In this document: in pieces, positions 53,653 to 61,923 of the stretch
Numbering within the stretch: the first letter of the stretch is position 1
How the letters are laid out: each line of letters begins with the position of its first letter
Origin: Rhodospirillaceae bacterium
Lineage (GTDB): Bacteria; Pseudomonadota; Alphaproteobacteria; Rhodospirillales; Rhodospirillaceae
DNA: 64,000 nucleotides
Direction of reading: 5' to 3'
Assembly: GCA_018666155.1 (NCBI GenBank)
Contig: JABJAH010000011.1
Location: forward strand, 82,316-146,315
Translations under genes and position numbers: made by a program
Notes under the pieces: generated by a model
Database searches by the model: none
Told to the model about the DNA's origin: nothing
The model's input: only the letters and a program-made list of their open reading frames with translations

Positions 53653-54206
53653 AAAATTCCGAGGACCGACGAACCACCCTTGGTGATCACGGGGATCGGG
53701 CCTTCGTTGGCATTTTTGCCTAGCGCCTCATTCTGGCTCAGTCGTTTCTGCTCGGCGACCGGATCTATGGGCATGCCACGGACACGATTGTCGGTGCTCC
53801 AAAACACCAGACGATCTGTAAAGCTATCGCTTTCGGTGGCGAAGGCTGAGGTTTCACGATCAACAGTGTCCCGCACACCGGGCACAATCCGATCTGCCCC
53901 AGCGAGGGCCAGAAGCTCGACTTCACCGGCGCTAAAACCACGCACCCGATAGCCGTCTAAACGATTGCGACCGATCAATGCGTTGCGAGCCTGCTGTGAC
54001 GTGGTGCCCTCTTGAGGGCGCTCAGAGCCAGGGGCCGGCGGGCGTAGATTGTAATCAGGCGGCATGACCAGAGGCGCGCGGCGGACAACGGCAAATTCAT
54101 CAGGAACCGACTTATTAATTCCGAGGGCGCGCTTGGTGTCATCGCAGCCACTCAGAACGAGAAGAGCAGCGGCAGCCAGGGCGGTGTGTTTCAGCAGAGC
54201 GGTCAT
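53649..54206 (-). CDS. DUF3035 lipoprotein (BamF-like)
   Basis: A 185-residue lipoprotein from the ATG at 54206; the longer frame runs into lspA and is not credible. The lipobox is L-V-L-S-G-C21. PDEFAVVRRAPLVMPPDYNLRPPAPGSERPQE (two segments) is the DUF3035 signature; members include BamF, an alphaproteobacterial accessory of the outer-membrane assembly complex. The gene sits just downstream of lspA, whose product would process it. It ends on a shared CTAG with the convergent VOC gene. Confidence 0.9.
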   Translation of the reverse strand: MTALLKHTALAAAALLVLSGCDDTKRALGINKSVPDEFAVVRRAPLVMPPDYNLRPPAPGSERPQEGTTSQQARNALIGRNRLDGYRVRGFSAGEVELLALAGADRIVPGVRDTVDRETSAFATESDSFTDRLVFWSTDNRVRGMPIDPVAEQKRLSQNEALGKNANEGPIPVITKGGSSVLGIF

Positions 54207-54213
54207 CAGTGCC

Positions 54214-54738
54214 TCATTTGGGGTCCGGGGTGGCGTCATCCTGGTTCCGCGTGACGAAAGCGTCAAGCAGCCAGAATCCGACCCCGATGGTAATGGCTGA
54301 ATCAGCCAGATTGAAGGTTGGGAAATGATATCCCGCTGCAAAAAAGTCAAGGAAATCGACGACCATCCCGTAATGAAGCCGATCAATAATATTACCAAAC
54401 GCCCCGCCAACGATGCAGCCGATGCCAACTTTCATCCATAGGGTCGTGGCCTGACGCAACCACCACAGCATGACGCCGACAATGGACAGTTGCAGGACAA
54501 CAAGAAGCGCGACGGTCAACGGCTCGCCGGAACTGAACAGGCTGAAGCTGATGCCCGGGTTCCAGGCCAACCGCAGTTGGAAAAAAGGCAGCACTTCGAT
54601 CAGCCTGGACGTATAAAACGGCGTTTCCGTCACGCCGTCTGGTCGGAATATCCGCTCAACCATCCATATTTTAGACGCCTGATCGGCGATCACAATCAGT
54701 GCGGAGATGACCAGACTAAGGCGCATCGCTTTAATCAC
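54214..54738 (-). CDS. lspA: Lipoprotein signal peptidase
   Basis: A 174-residue inner-membrane aspartyl peptidase (signal peptidase II) that cleaves prolipoproteins. Start is GTG, overlapping the ileS stop (GTGA). Four transmembrane segments are visible. The catalytic region is GGAFGNIIDRLHYGMVVDFLDF with both Asp residues, and ALIVIADQASKIWM near the start is typical. It is coupled to ileS upstream and followed by the DUF3035 lipoprotein, the usual alphaproteobacterial order. Confidence 0.95.
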   Translation of the reverse strand: MIKAMRLSLVISALIVIADQASKIWMVERIFRPDGVTETPFYTSRLIEVLPFFQLRLAWNPGISFSLFSSGEPLTVALLVVLQLSIVGVMLWWLRQATTLWMKVGIGCIVGGAFGNIIDRLHYGMVVDFLDFFAAGYHFPTFNLADSAITIGVGFWLLDAFVTRNQDDATPDPK

Positions 54739-57584
54739 GCCGCCGAGGATAAAGAATCAACGGCGTCGGAGCAGCGGCCACAGACATCGGGATGGGCATG
54801 ATTGCCGACGTCGGGCAGGACTTTCCAGCAGCGCGCACATTTTTCACCGTCTGCCGTGTTCACGACAACACCAACTTCGGGCACGTCATCAAGCACAAAT
54901 GCATCATCACTCGGCGTGCCTTCGACCAAGGTGATGTCAGAGGTGATGCAGACGTCGGCCATATCTAGACCGGCGCAAGCGGCGACTAAATCTGCTGATG
55001 CGGTGACCGTTGGAAAGGCCTGTAAGCTGGAGCCAATCCGTTTTGCCGCGCGCTCTTGCTCTATGGCTGCCGTGACAGCGCGGCGCAAGCGACGCACCTT
55101 GGTCCACTTTTCAGCCAGCGCATCGTCGCGCCAGGTATCGGGAATGGTGGGGAACTGCTGCAGATGAATAGAGCCATCATCTGATGGATTGCGCGCAAGC
55201 CACACCTCTTCTGCGGTGAAGCAAACGAATGGTGCGAGCCACTTCACGAGGCAGTCGTACAAGGTGTCGAGCACCGTCCGCGCCGCACGACGGCGAACAC
55301 TGTCCGACGCATCGCAATAGACGGCGTCTTTGCGCATATCAAAGTAGAATGCCGACAATTCGATCGCACAGAAATGATGCAGCTCGTTAAACAGACCGTG
55401 GAAGTCGTACGTTGTGCAGGCATCGTGAATGCGTTTATCCATTTCCCATAACCGGTGCATTACCCAGCGCTCTAGCTCGGGCATGTCCGCGACATCAACA
55501 CGCTCGGCGTCGGTGAAACCGTTGAGGTTGCCGAGGAGGTAACGGAACGTGTTGCGCAATCTGCGATACAGATCTGACATCTGCTTGAGAATATTCGGCC
55601 CGACAGAAAGGTCCTGGCTGTAATCGGAGGCGACCACCCACAAGCGTAGAATATCGGCGCCGGACTGATTAATGACCTTCTGCGGCTCAACCACATTGCC
55701 CATGGACTTGGACATCTTGCGGCCCTTCTCGTCGAGGACGAAACCATGCGTGAGCACGGCGTCATAGGGCGCGCGGCCACGGGTGCCGCAACTCTCCAGC
55801 AGAGAGGTATGGAACCAACCACGGTGTTGGTCGGAGCCTTCGAGATACAAATCGGCGGGCCATTTGAGGTCCTCCCGATTCTCGAGAACGAACGCGTGAC
55901 TAGAGCCCGAATCAAACCAGACCTCGACAACGTCTTGCACCTGTTCCCACTCGTCCGCGTCGTATTCATTGCCGAGGAAGCGTGCTGGGTCGGATGACAA
56001 CCAGGTGTCAGAACTTTCTTCTTCAACCGCAACAGCAATACGTTCGATCACGGCAGGGTCGCGCAACACCTCACCGGTTTTCTTACTGACGAACACGGTG
56101 ATTGGCACACCCCATTGCCGTTGCCGCGAGACGCACCAGTCTGGCCGACTTTCAACCATGGCACGGATACGATTGCGACCTTGGGCCGGCACCCATTGAG
56201 TGTCGTCGATAGCCTTCAACGCTTTCGCCCGCAGGTCATTGGTTTCCATCGAAATGAACCACTGCGGTGTGTTGCGGAAAATTAGAGGGGCTTTGGACCG
56301 CCACGAGTGAGGATAGCTGTGCTCGAGCTTTCCTTCGGCCAACAGGCGCCCGCGTTCTTTGAGGGCATCGACCACCGCGGGATTGACCTTAAAGACATGC
56401 TGACCGGCAAACCGTGGCACCGTGTCGTAATACAAGCCATCACCGTTGACGGTGTCTGGCACTTCGAGACCAACCTCGCGACCAAGATTGAAATCGTCTT
56501 CGCCGTGACCCGGCGCGATATGGACAAAGCCCGTGCCCTGTTCCGTGGTGACGAAGGACCCAGCGTGGAGCGGAACGTCGAAGGCAAAGCCGTCTTCGTG
56601 CAAACAGTGACGACAGACCGTGCCTGCAAAGGCGGAGCCCTTCACCTGCTCAACGACGGTGTGTCCGGTGATGCCGGCCTTGCCAAGGGTATCGCTCAGC
56701 AACGTTTCGGCGACAGCAAAGCGATTGCCAACACCGGCAAGCGCACCCTCATTCACATCTGTCACTTCTATAACCGCATAGTCGATGTTTTCGCCGAAGG
56801 CGATGGCGCGGTTGCCCGGTAATGTCCACGGCGTCGTCGTCCAGATGACGATGTCATGACCAGCAAGAGACGCGACCGGCGACTGCACAACAGGGAATTT
56901 TACCCACACCGTCGTCGACGTGTGATCGGCGTATTCCACTTCGGCGTCGGCCAGGGCGGTTTTCTCAACCACCGACCACAATACCGGCTTCGACCCTTTA
57001 TAGAGGCCGCCGTTCAAAACAAACTTGCCAAGCTCACGCACGATGGTGGCTTCGGCTTTGTTGCTCATGGTGGTGTAGGGGTTATCCCAATCGCCGGTGA
57101 TGCCGAGGCGCTTGAATTCTTCCTTCTGTATCTCAACCCAGTGAGCGGCAAACTCTCGACACTCCTGACGGAATTCAAGAACAGGGATGTCGTCTTTATT
57201 CTTCCCCTTCTTGCGATAGCCTTCTTCGATTTTCCATTCGATCGGCAAACCATGACAGTCCCAACCGGGCACATAATTGGCATCGAAGCCCATCATTTGT
57301 TGGGCCCGCACAATCACGTCTTTCAGAATCTTATTCAGCGCGTGGCCGATATGGAGATGGCCGTTGGCGTAAGGAGGACCATCGTGCAGCACGAACTGCT
57401 CGCGCCCCTTCGCATTTTCGCGAAGACGGTTGTAGAGGTCCATCTTGGCCCAGCGGTCGAGCAATTTGGGCTCGAGATTGGGCAAGCCCGCTTTCATGGG
57501 AAAGTCGGTCTTGGGCAAAAAGACGGTTGATTTGTAATCGACGGCTTCGGCGTCTGAGCCACCGGGTGTTTTTGAATCTGTCAT
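54735..57584 (-). CDS. ileS: Isoleucyl-tRNA synthetase
   Basis: A 949-residue class I synthetase that charges tRNA-Ile. The HIGH-type motif is PPYANGHLHIGHAL, followed by YVPGWDCHGLPIE. The editing domain contains TTPWTLPGNRAIAFG. KMSKS is at 623-627. The C-terminal zinc finger has CARCWKVLPDVG and CGRC. Full length and all domains present. Its stop overlaps lspA. The 186 bp up to ribF on the same strand contain only a short hairpin (57757-57769) next to the ribF stop. Confidence 0.97.
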   Translation of the reverse strand: MTDSKTPGGSDAEAVDYKSTVFLPKTDFPMKAGLPNLEPKLLDRWAKMDLYNRLRENAKGREQFVLHDGPPYANGHLHIGHALNKILKDVIVRAQQMMGFDANYVPGWDCHGLPIEWKIEEGYRKKGKNKDDIPVLEFRQECREFAAHWVEIQKEEFKRLGITGDWDNPYTTMSNKAEATIVRELGKFVLNGGLYKGSKPVLWSVVEKTALADAEVEYADHTSTTVWVKFPVVQSPVASLAGHDIVIWTTTPWTLPGNRAIAFGENIDYAVIEVTDVNEGALAGVGNRFAVAETLLSDTLGKAGITGHTVVEQVKGSAFAGTVCRHCLHEDGFAFDVPLHAGSFVTTEQGTGFVHIAPGHGEDDFNLGREVGLEVPDTVNGDGLYYDTVPRFAGQHVFKVNPAVVDALKERGRLLAEGKLEHSYPHSWRSKAPLIFRNTPQWFISMETNDLRAKALKAIDDTQWVPAQGRNRIRAMVESRPDWCVSRQRQWGVPITVFVSKKTGEVLRDPAVIERIAVAVEEESSDTWLSSDPARFLGNEYDADEWEQVQDVVEVWFDSGSSHAFVLENREDLKWPADLYLEGSDQHRGWFHTSLLESCGTRGRAPYDAVLTHGFVLDEKGRKMSKSMGNVVEPQKVINQSGADILRLWVVASDYSQDLSVGPNILKQMSDLYRRLRNTFRYLLGNLNGFTDAERVDVADMPELERWVMHRLWEMDKRIHDACTTYDFHGLFNELHHFCAIELSAFYFDMRKDAVYCDASDSVRRRAARTVLDTLYDCLVKWLAPFVCFTAEEVWLARNPSDDGSIHLQQFPTIPDTWRDDALAEKWTKVRRLRRAVTAAIEQERAAKRIGSSLQAFPTVTASADLVAACAGLDMADVCITSDITLVEGTPSDDAFVLDDVPEVGVVVNTADGEKCARCWKVLPDVGNHAHPDVCGRCSDAVDSLSSAA

Positions 57585-57770
57585 GGTCGCAGAGTCCAGC
57601 TAAGCGAGGAGTTCTTCAAGGAAAATTGACGCGCGGGAATAGCCGATCCTGACTTACAGGACCGGGGTAATAATTCGCTCTGGAATGAACGCTATGGCGT
57701 GCGACGCAGTCATGCTGCGGGATGTAGCAGGGCCCAGGGATTGAGGCAAGGGAAGCGGCGCTTTGCGCCC

Positions 57771-58754
57771 CTACGACGCCATCGCCACAAAGGGATGGGG
57801 ATTGGCCGGGAAAGTCTGCGCCCCGAGAATAGTCCGCGCAGTGTCGCAGTCCTGGCTCAACTGCGCCTTGAGGGCGTCGAGGCCGTCAAACTTTTGTTCA
57901 GGACGAATGAAATCGATCAGACCGACCCTAAGATTGCGGTTGTAGAGGTCCTCATCAAAATCAAACAGATGCACCTCTAGGAGCACGTCCGTTTTATTAA
58001 ACGTCGGCCGACGACCGAAGTTTGCGACCGCGTCGTGCCATACGGTTTCCCCACCGTGATCGACACCCGCCCGGACAGCGTAAACGCCCTCGCGGGGATG
58101 ATGGTGTTCGCCCAGCGGCAAATTGGCTGTCGGGAATCCGAGTTGGCGGCCTCGCTTGTCACCATGCTCAACCCGCCCCGCGATCTCCCAATACCGTCCG
58201 AGCAATTGAGCAGCCTTCTGGCACGCCCCCTCGGACAGGAATTCTCTGATCGCGGTCGACGACACCTGTGCCGTGGCATCAATTCTGAACTCATCAACAG
58301 CGGTCACACCAAAACCTGCTTCACGACCGCGCTCTTTCAAGAAGTTGGCGTTGCCGCCACGCTTGTTGCCGAACACGTAATCGTAACCCGTGACAACGTG
58401 AGACACCTCAAGACCTTTAACCAAGAATTGGTCCACGAACTCGTCTGCTGTTTGACCCGAGAAACCGGCGTTGAAACGCTGCACGTACAGAAAGTCCACA
58501 CCCCTGAACCGCATCTGGCGACACTTGATCCGAAACGGACTGAGGCGAAACGCAGCTTGGCCAGGCTGAAAAAAGGCGCGGGGGTGGGGCTCGAACGTCA
58601 TGACCGCCGAGGCCACCCCATTGTCGTGAGCGATCTGCTGAGCGGTCTTAATCACGGCCTGGTGGCCGAGGTGAAGCCCATCAAAATTGCCTAAAGCAAC
58701 GACACCGCCCTTAAGAGCGGGCGGTACGTCGTCAATGTATCGAATGAGCTGCAT
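57771..58754 (-). CDS. ribF: Bifunctional riboflavin kinase / FAD synthetase
   Basis: A 327-residue two-domain enzyme that makes FMN and FAD. The N-terminal adenylyltransferase part has VVALGNFDGLHLGHQAVI and EPHPRAFFQP. The C-terminal kinase part has VEHGDKRGRQLGFPTANL, and EVHLFDFDEDLYNRNLRVGLIDFIRPEQKFDGLDALKAQL in segments. Length is normal. ribF upstream of ileS is a common order in bacteria. MaoC follows upstream on the same strand. Confidence 0.96.
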   Translation of the reverse strand: MQLIRYIDDVPPALKGGVVALGNFDGLHLGHQAVIKTAQQIAHDNGVASAVMTFEPHPRAFFQPGQAAFRLSPFRIKCRQMRFRGVDFLYVQRFNAGFSGQTADEFVDQFLVKGLEVSHVVTGYDYVFGNKRGGNANFLKERGREAGFGVTAVDEFRIDATAQVSSTAIREFLSEGACQKAAQLLGRYWEIAGRVEHGDKRGRQLGFPTANLPLGEHHHPREGVYAVRAGVDHGGETVWHDAVANFGRRPTFNKTDVLLEVHLFDFDEDLYNRNLRVGLIDFIRPEQKFDGLDALKAQLSQDCDTARTILGAQTFPANPHPFVAMAS

Positions 58755-58774
58755 ATCAGAGGCGCTGGCGCGGC

Positions 58775-59212
58775 CTAGCCCTTTGTCGGGACCATGAGGG
58801 TCGCCTCACCCACAAGCACCGGCTTACCGCCGACTGTGCATACCGTTGAGAAGGTGACGAATTTTTTCTCGGGCACCTTGCCTGTCACTTCGATCGTCGC
58901 GGTCACCTCGTCACCAATTTTTACCGGCGCTTTGAACTTCAAAGATTGGTTCACATAAATGGAGCCGGGCCCGGGCAGCTTGGTGCCGAAGACGGCAGAA
59001 ATAAATCCAGCGGTCAGCATGCCGTGCGCGATGCGCTCCTTAAACATCGTCGTCGCGGCATAGTCCGCGTCCAAATGCACCGGATTGGTATCGCCTGAGA
59101 TCTCGGCATACTTAATGATGTCGGCCTCGGTGACCGTCTTGGTGAACTCGGCCGACATGCCGTCGTTTAGATCTTCGAAGTAATATCCGGTGGTGGAGCC
59201 GTCCTGGGCCAT
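58775..59212 (-). CDS. MaoC-family (R)-specific enoyl-CoA hydratase-like protein
   Basis: A 145-residue hot-dog-fold protein from the ATG at 59212 (AAAGG about 11 nt upstream); the open frame to 59374 has no family support. YAEISGD41-TNPVH46LDADYA is the (R)-hydratase motif with the catalytic Asp and His, and FKERIAHGMLTAGFISAVFG follows. These enzymes hydrate trans-2-enoyl-CoA, for example to supply PHA or other (R)-3-hydroxyacyl-CoA. A role in polyhydroxyalkanoate supply is possible but not shown by neighbours. It is divergent from a lipoprotein gene. Confidence 0.9.
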   Translation of the reverse strand: MAQDGSTTGYYFEDLNDGMSAEFTKTVTEADIIKYAEISGDTNPVHLDADYAATTMFKERIAHGMLTAGFISAVFGTKLPGPGSIYVNQSLKFKAPVKIGDEVTATIEVTGKVPEKKFVTFSTVCTVGGKPVLVGEATLMVPTKG

Positions 59213-59261
59213 GCGAAGATGCCTTTCAAATAAGCTGCTGGAGCCTTGAGGTGTGGTGGAA

Positions 59262-59663
59262 ATGAATTTGTGCGGCACACAAACAGGTCGACCTAGCGCG
59301 GTCAAGAAAAACGGCTGTTCCAGGGTTGCCTTGGTCCGCGCCTTGGCCACCGTCACCATATTAGGCAGCCTCACTGCCTGTGCTTACTCGGTCGGCGGGT
59401 GGCGACAATCCACCAAGAACGAGGCCATGACCCGGGCAGACTATGCGGTGTGTAAAGACCGGGCAGAAGAGACGGCCTTAAAGCTGCGTCGCGCCGAACG
59501 TCCGGGCTACGGTACAGCTGGGACAGAGCGACCTGGCACTTTTAATCCACGGGGCGACGATCCCATGGCCATCTCCGAGCGGTCTGACGCCTCATCGCTC
59601 TATGACGCCCTCATAGACGGTTGCATGGTTCGTAAGGGCTACAGCCGCCCCGGCGCCCCCTAA
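59262..59663 (+). CDS. Small exported lipoprotein of unknown function
   Basis: A protein of about 133 residues. The N-terminal frame offers GTG (59253) and ATG (59262) starts; both give an unusually long n-region (KKNGCSRVALVRAL) before the lipobox L-T-A-C, so a later non-ATG start such as TTG is also possible. The mature part has WRQSTKNEAMTRADYAVCKD and a late DALIDGCMVRKGYS, with two cysteines that could pair. No family is recognised. A short GC hairpin (59665-59679) lies just after the stop. It is divergent from MaoC and 119 nt upstream of marR. Confidence 0.65.
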   Translation: MNLCGTQTGRPSAVKKNGCSRVALVRALATVTILGSLTACAYSVGGWRQSTKNEAMTRADYAVCKDRAEETALKLRRAERPGYGTAGTERPGTFNPRGDDPMAISERSDASSLYDALIDGCMVRKGYSRPGAP

Positions 59664-59723
59664 AGCGCCGACACGGCGCCCAAAAAACGAGGATGTTCAA
59701 GGCCGCCGGGCTGCGCTAAAACT

Positions 59724-59737
59724 CATCGCATGCGATG
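59724..59737. promoter_or_regulatory. Perfect 14-bp palindrome upstream of marR
   Basis: CATCGCATGCGATG is fully self-complementary and lies 45 bp before the MarR start. A position upstream of the gene it may control, and the size, fit a MarR-dimer operator. An overlapping GCGA-N5-TCGC arrangement follows immediately. Confidence 0.45.
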
Positions 59738-59782
59738 TATTCGCCTCGGCCGTTCAGGCGGAGACAAGAGAGGAGTTTGACC

Positions 59783-60220
59783 ATGGCCATCCGGCGCCAA
59801 GATGCTCTGGGCTACCAGATCGGTTTGCTAAGCCGCTTGTTCGACCGCGTGCTAGAGGCAGAGCTTTCGGCCTTCGGCGTCCTTCCGGGCCAATTTCCGG
59901 CGTTGGTCATGCTGTATCAAAAAGACGGTCTCACCCAGGCTGAGCTATGCCAACGCATCAACGTCGAGCAGCCAACAATGGCCAATACGCTCAATCGCAT
60001 GGAGCGGGACGACCTGATCCGGCGGGTGCCAGACCCCGATGACAAGCGCCGCACCCATATCCACCTGACCGATCGAGCCAAGGCCTTCAAAACCGACCTA
60101 ATGGAGAAAGCCAGGCAAGTGCCCAGCCAGGCAATGCATGGAATGGACAGCGCCGATCAAGACCGCGTGTTCCACCTGATCGGCCGGATGATTGATAATC
60201 TTAAAGTCGCTGACGACTAA
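59783..60220 (+). CDS. MarR-family transcriptional regulator
   Basis: A 145-residue winged-helix dimer. GAGGAG lies about 8 nt before the ATG at 59783; the frame upstream is open but weak. LGYQIGLLSRLFDRVLEAEL, then PGQFPALVMLYQKDGLTQAELCQRINVEQPTMANTLNRMERDDLIRR (in segments), and VPDPDDKRRTHIHLTDRA with the Asp/Arg wing are diagnostic. A perfect palindrome lies just upstream, which supports autoregulation. Likely targets are unclear. It is convergent with the SNase-like gene, 21 nt apart. Confidence 0.92.
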   Translation: MAIRRQDALGYQIGLLSRLFDRVLEAELSAFGVLPGQFPALVMLYQKDGLTQAELCQRINVEQPTMANTLNRMERDDLIRRVPDPDDKRRTHIHLTDRAKAFKTDLMEKARQVPSQAMHGMDSADQDRVFHLIGRMIDNLKVADD

Positions 60221-60241
60221 GAAACGCCCAGCCCATCAAGG

Positions 60242-60805
60242 TTAGTCGTCCTCGCCGGGCCTAAAATCGCTACCCCAGAGACCGCGCCGGGTGGTTTGGG
60301 CCTGATCTTCGAATTCATTGAACATGCTGGTCACAGATCGATCCGCTCCAGCCCAGCCCATTTCGACCATAAATTGATTGAGACTGCGTCCGGCGATGAA
60401 ACAGATCGCCATCAGGCGCCCATCACGATCTTTTGAATTTCCCTTACAATCGATCTGACGGCCTTTGACGGCCTGGAGCAAGGCCGCAGCAGAGGCCAGC
60501 CCGCACCGCCACGCCTCACCACCGGCAATGCGGCACTCCCGGTCCAGCGAGGGTGCCAATACGCCATAGAGCCTGACCATAGTGCCATCTATACAGCGGC
60601 CCTCCGCCCTTCGGCCGTCGACCGAAATCACCCCGCCATTTTCGACACAAACGGACCCGGCAACATCGGCACGGACCGGACCAGCTAAAACCGATAAAAA
60701 CAGCACGAAAAGGCCTGCCACAATTGCCAGATGTGCAGCCGCGTAATCAATATGTTCACGGGCCGGTCGCTGGTATGAGTTTAACGTGTCAGTCACGGGG
60801 ATCAT
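60242..60805 (-). CDS. Exported SNase-fold protein lacking catalytic Asp/Glu
   Basis: A 187-residue protein from the ATG at 60805 (the frame runs to 60841). A hydrophobic signal or anchor spans about 22-45, with likely cleavage after VRA. The rest follows a staphylococcal-nuclease (thermonuclease) domain: RCIDGTMVRLYGVLAPS, KGRQIDC, KDRDGRLMAICF and LNQFMVEMGWA. Active enzymes read G-[IV]-D-A-P-E at residues 81-86; here it is G-V-L-A-P-S, so the catalytic Asp and Glu are gone, while the two Arg (R78 and R130) remain. Several cysteines suggest disulfides in the periplasm. Confidence 0.83.
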   Translation of the reverse strand: MIPVTDTLNSYQRPAREHIDYAAAHLAIVAGLFVLFLSVLAGPVRADVAGSVCVENGGVISVDGRRAEGRCIDGTMVRLYGVLAPSLDRECRIAGGEAWRCGLASAAALLQAVKGRQIDCKGNSKDRDGRLMAICFIAGRSLNQFMVEMGWAGADRSVTSMFNEFEDQAQTTRRGLWGSDFRPGEDD

Positions 60806-61119
60806 TCCTCTATAACAACGCGCATCCAAGGACCGTTGCAAGCGAATCGCCTCAGAGAACGTTCAGTTTTTGGCCATCAGCCATAGCCGAACCGACTTCA
60901 CCCCCCCTTCGAAAGAAGGAAATTTCGTTCCGGTACATGAATTTGGACCGATTCACCTAACAGGGGGTGAATAAATGGTTGATTCCAATGCGGGCGGTGG
61001 TCCATGGATACGTTCTAGTTGGCTGGCAGGGGATTGCGGCCAACATTGTGCGAATCAAAATGGCCCGGCACATGGGCAAGATTCGGTAAACACTGTTAGG
61101 GAAAAAGGGGACCGCACAC
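60806..61119. other. 314-bp intergenic region upstream of the DUF3450-TtpC-ExbB-ExbD operon
   Basis: It contains a GAAA-loop hairpin (CCTTC/GAAGG at 60906-60919) and an inverted repeat ATTCACC/GGTGAAT (60951-60957 and 60966-60972). No clear Fur or Irr box was recognised. A small frame at 60975-61241 lies here but overlaps the DUF3450 start in another frame and is judged non-coding. It should hold the operon promoter. Confidence 0.45.
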
Positions 61120-61923
61120 ATGCGGAACGCTATCGAAACATTTTTGTCGGCCCGGTTTGGGGCCTATGTGGCCTCAGGCCTTGCTTTAGCCTTGGTCGCC
61201 ACTGCGCCAACCGCTCAGGCTCAACTGTTAGAATCCAATAAGAGAGAAGTGCAGACGGCCCAGGCCGAAGGCGTTGCCTCCCAGGAACGGATCAATACGC
61301 TGGACGATCAAACCGCCCAGCTCGAATCCGAGTACAAGGCCGTACTTCAGCAATTGGATACCCTACGGGTTTACAACCAACAGCTTCGTGATCTGATCAC
61401 CGCTCAAGTGGACGAAATTGCGATTGTTCAGCGTGATATCGACCGGGTCACTACAATCGACCGTGAAGTCGTTCCGCTGATGCTTCGTATGGTTGATGGC
61501 ATAGAGCAATTTGTTCAGCTGGACGTGCCCTTCCTGATCGAAGAACGCACCAACCGTGTCGCCAATCTCCGCCGCCTGATGCAGCGAGCCGACGCCAGCC
61601 CAGCCGAGAAATTCCGTCGCGTCCTCGAGGCCTATCAGATCGAGAATGAATACGGACGGACCATCGAAGGCGTCCGCGGCACAGTCGCTACAACGGATGG
61701 CCGCCAGCTAACGGTGGACTTCCTCCGCGTTGGCCGCGTCGCCCTCTATTACAAAACTTTGGATGATGCCCAGATCGCACGCTGGAATAAGGACAATCGG
61801 ACATGGGAGGCCATTGATTCAGACTTCGTGTCGCCAATCAAAAAGGCCCTTTCCATCGCTCGTGAGCAAGCTGCTCCTGACCTCCTCCTCCTGCCGATCG
61901 ATGCTCCGGAGACTGCACAATGA
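61120..61923 (+). CDS. DUF3450 family protein, TonB-system associated
   Basis: A 267-residue exported protein with a signal peptide ending near AQA and a long coiled coil (residues about 40-110: EGVASQERINTLDDQTAQLESEY). The DUF3450 pattern continues with VPLMLRMVDGIEQFVQLDVPFL, ERTNRVANLRRLMQRAD and VDFLRVGRVALYY. In Vibrio and relatives the same gene is the first of TonB2-like operons. Its stop overlaps the next start (ATGA). An AAGGGG sequence lies about 11 nt upstream. Confidence 0.9.
   Translation: MRNAIETFLSARFGAYVASGLALALVATAPTAQAQLLESNKREVQTAQAEGVASQERINTLDDQTAQLESEYKAVLQQLDTLRVYNQQLRDLITAQVDEIAIVQRDIDRVTTIDREVVPLMLRMVDGIEQFVQLDVPFLIEERTNRVANLRRLMQRADASPAEKFRRVLEAYQIENEYGRTIEGVRGTVATTDGRQLTVDFLRVGRVALYYKTLDDAQIARWNKDNRTWEAIDSDFVSPIKKALSIAREQAAPDLLLLPIDAPETAQ

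Noticed and set aside
54207..54428. N-terminal extension of the DUF3035 frame
   Set aside because: It lies within lspA in another frame and would place the lipobox in the middle of the protein.
56856..57530. 224-residue frame antisense to ileS
   Set aside because: It lies wholly within a complete ileS and shows no family pattern.
57585..57770. Possible leader or riboswitch upstream of ileS
   Set aside because: The only structure is a short GGCGC/GCGCC hairpin beside the ribF stop; no T-box or known motif is visible and none is expected for ileS in this group.
59213..59374. N-terminal extension of the MaoC frame
   Set aside because: Antisense to the lipoprotein gene and outside the hot-dog domain; the start at 59212 gives the usual family length.
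59665..59679. GC hairpin after the lipoprotein gene as a terminator
   Set aside because: The 6-bp stem is followed by CC and A-run on the plus strand, not a T-run, so it was not called as a terminator.
60975..61241. 88-residue plus-strand frame before and over the DUF3450 start
   Set aside because: It overlaps the DUF3450 coding sequence in another frame, has no recognisable domain, and its composition (Trp/Cys/Gly) looks like out-of-frame translation.
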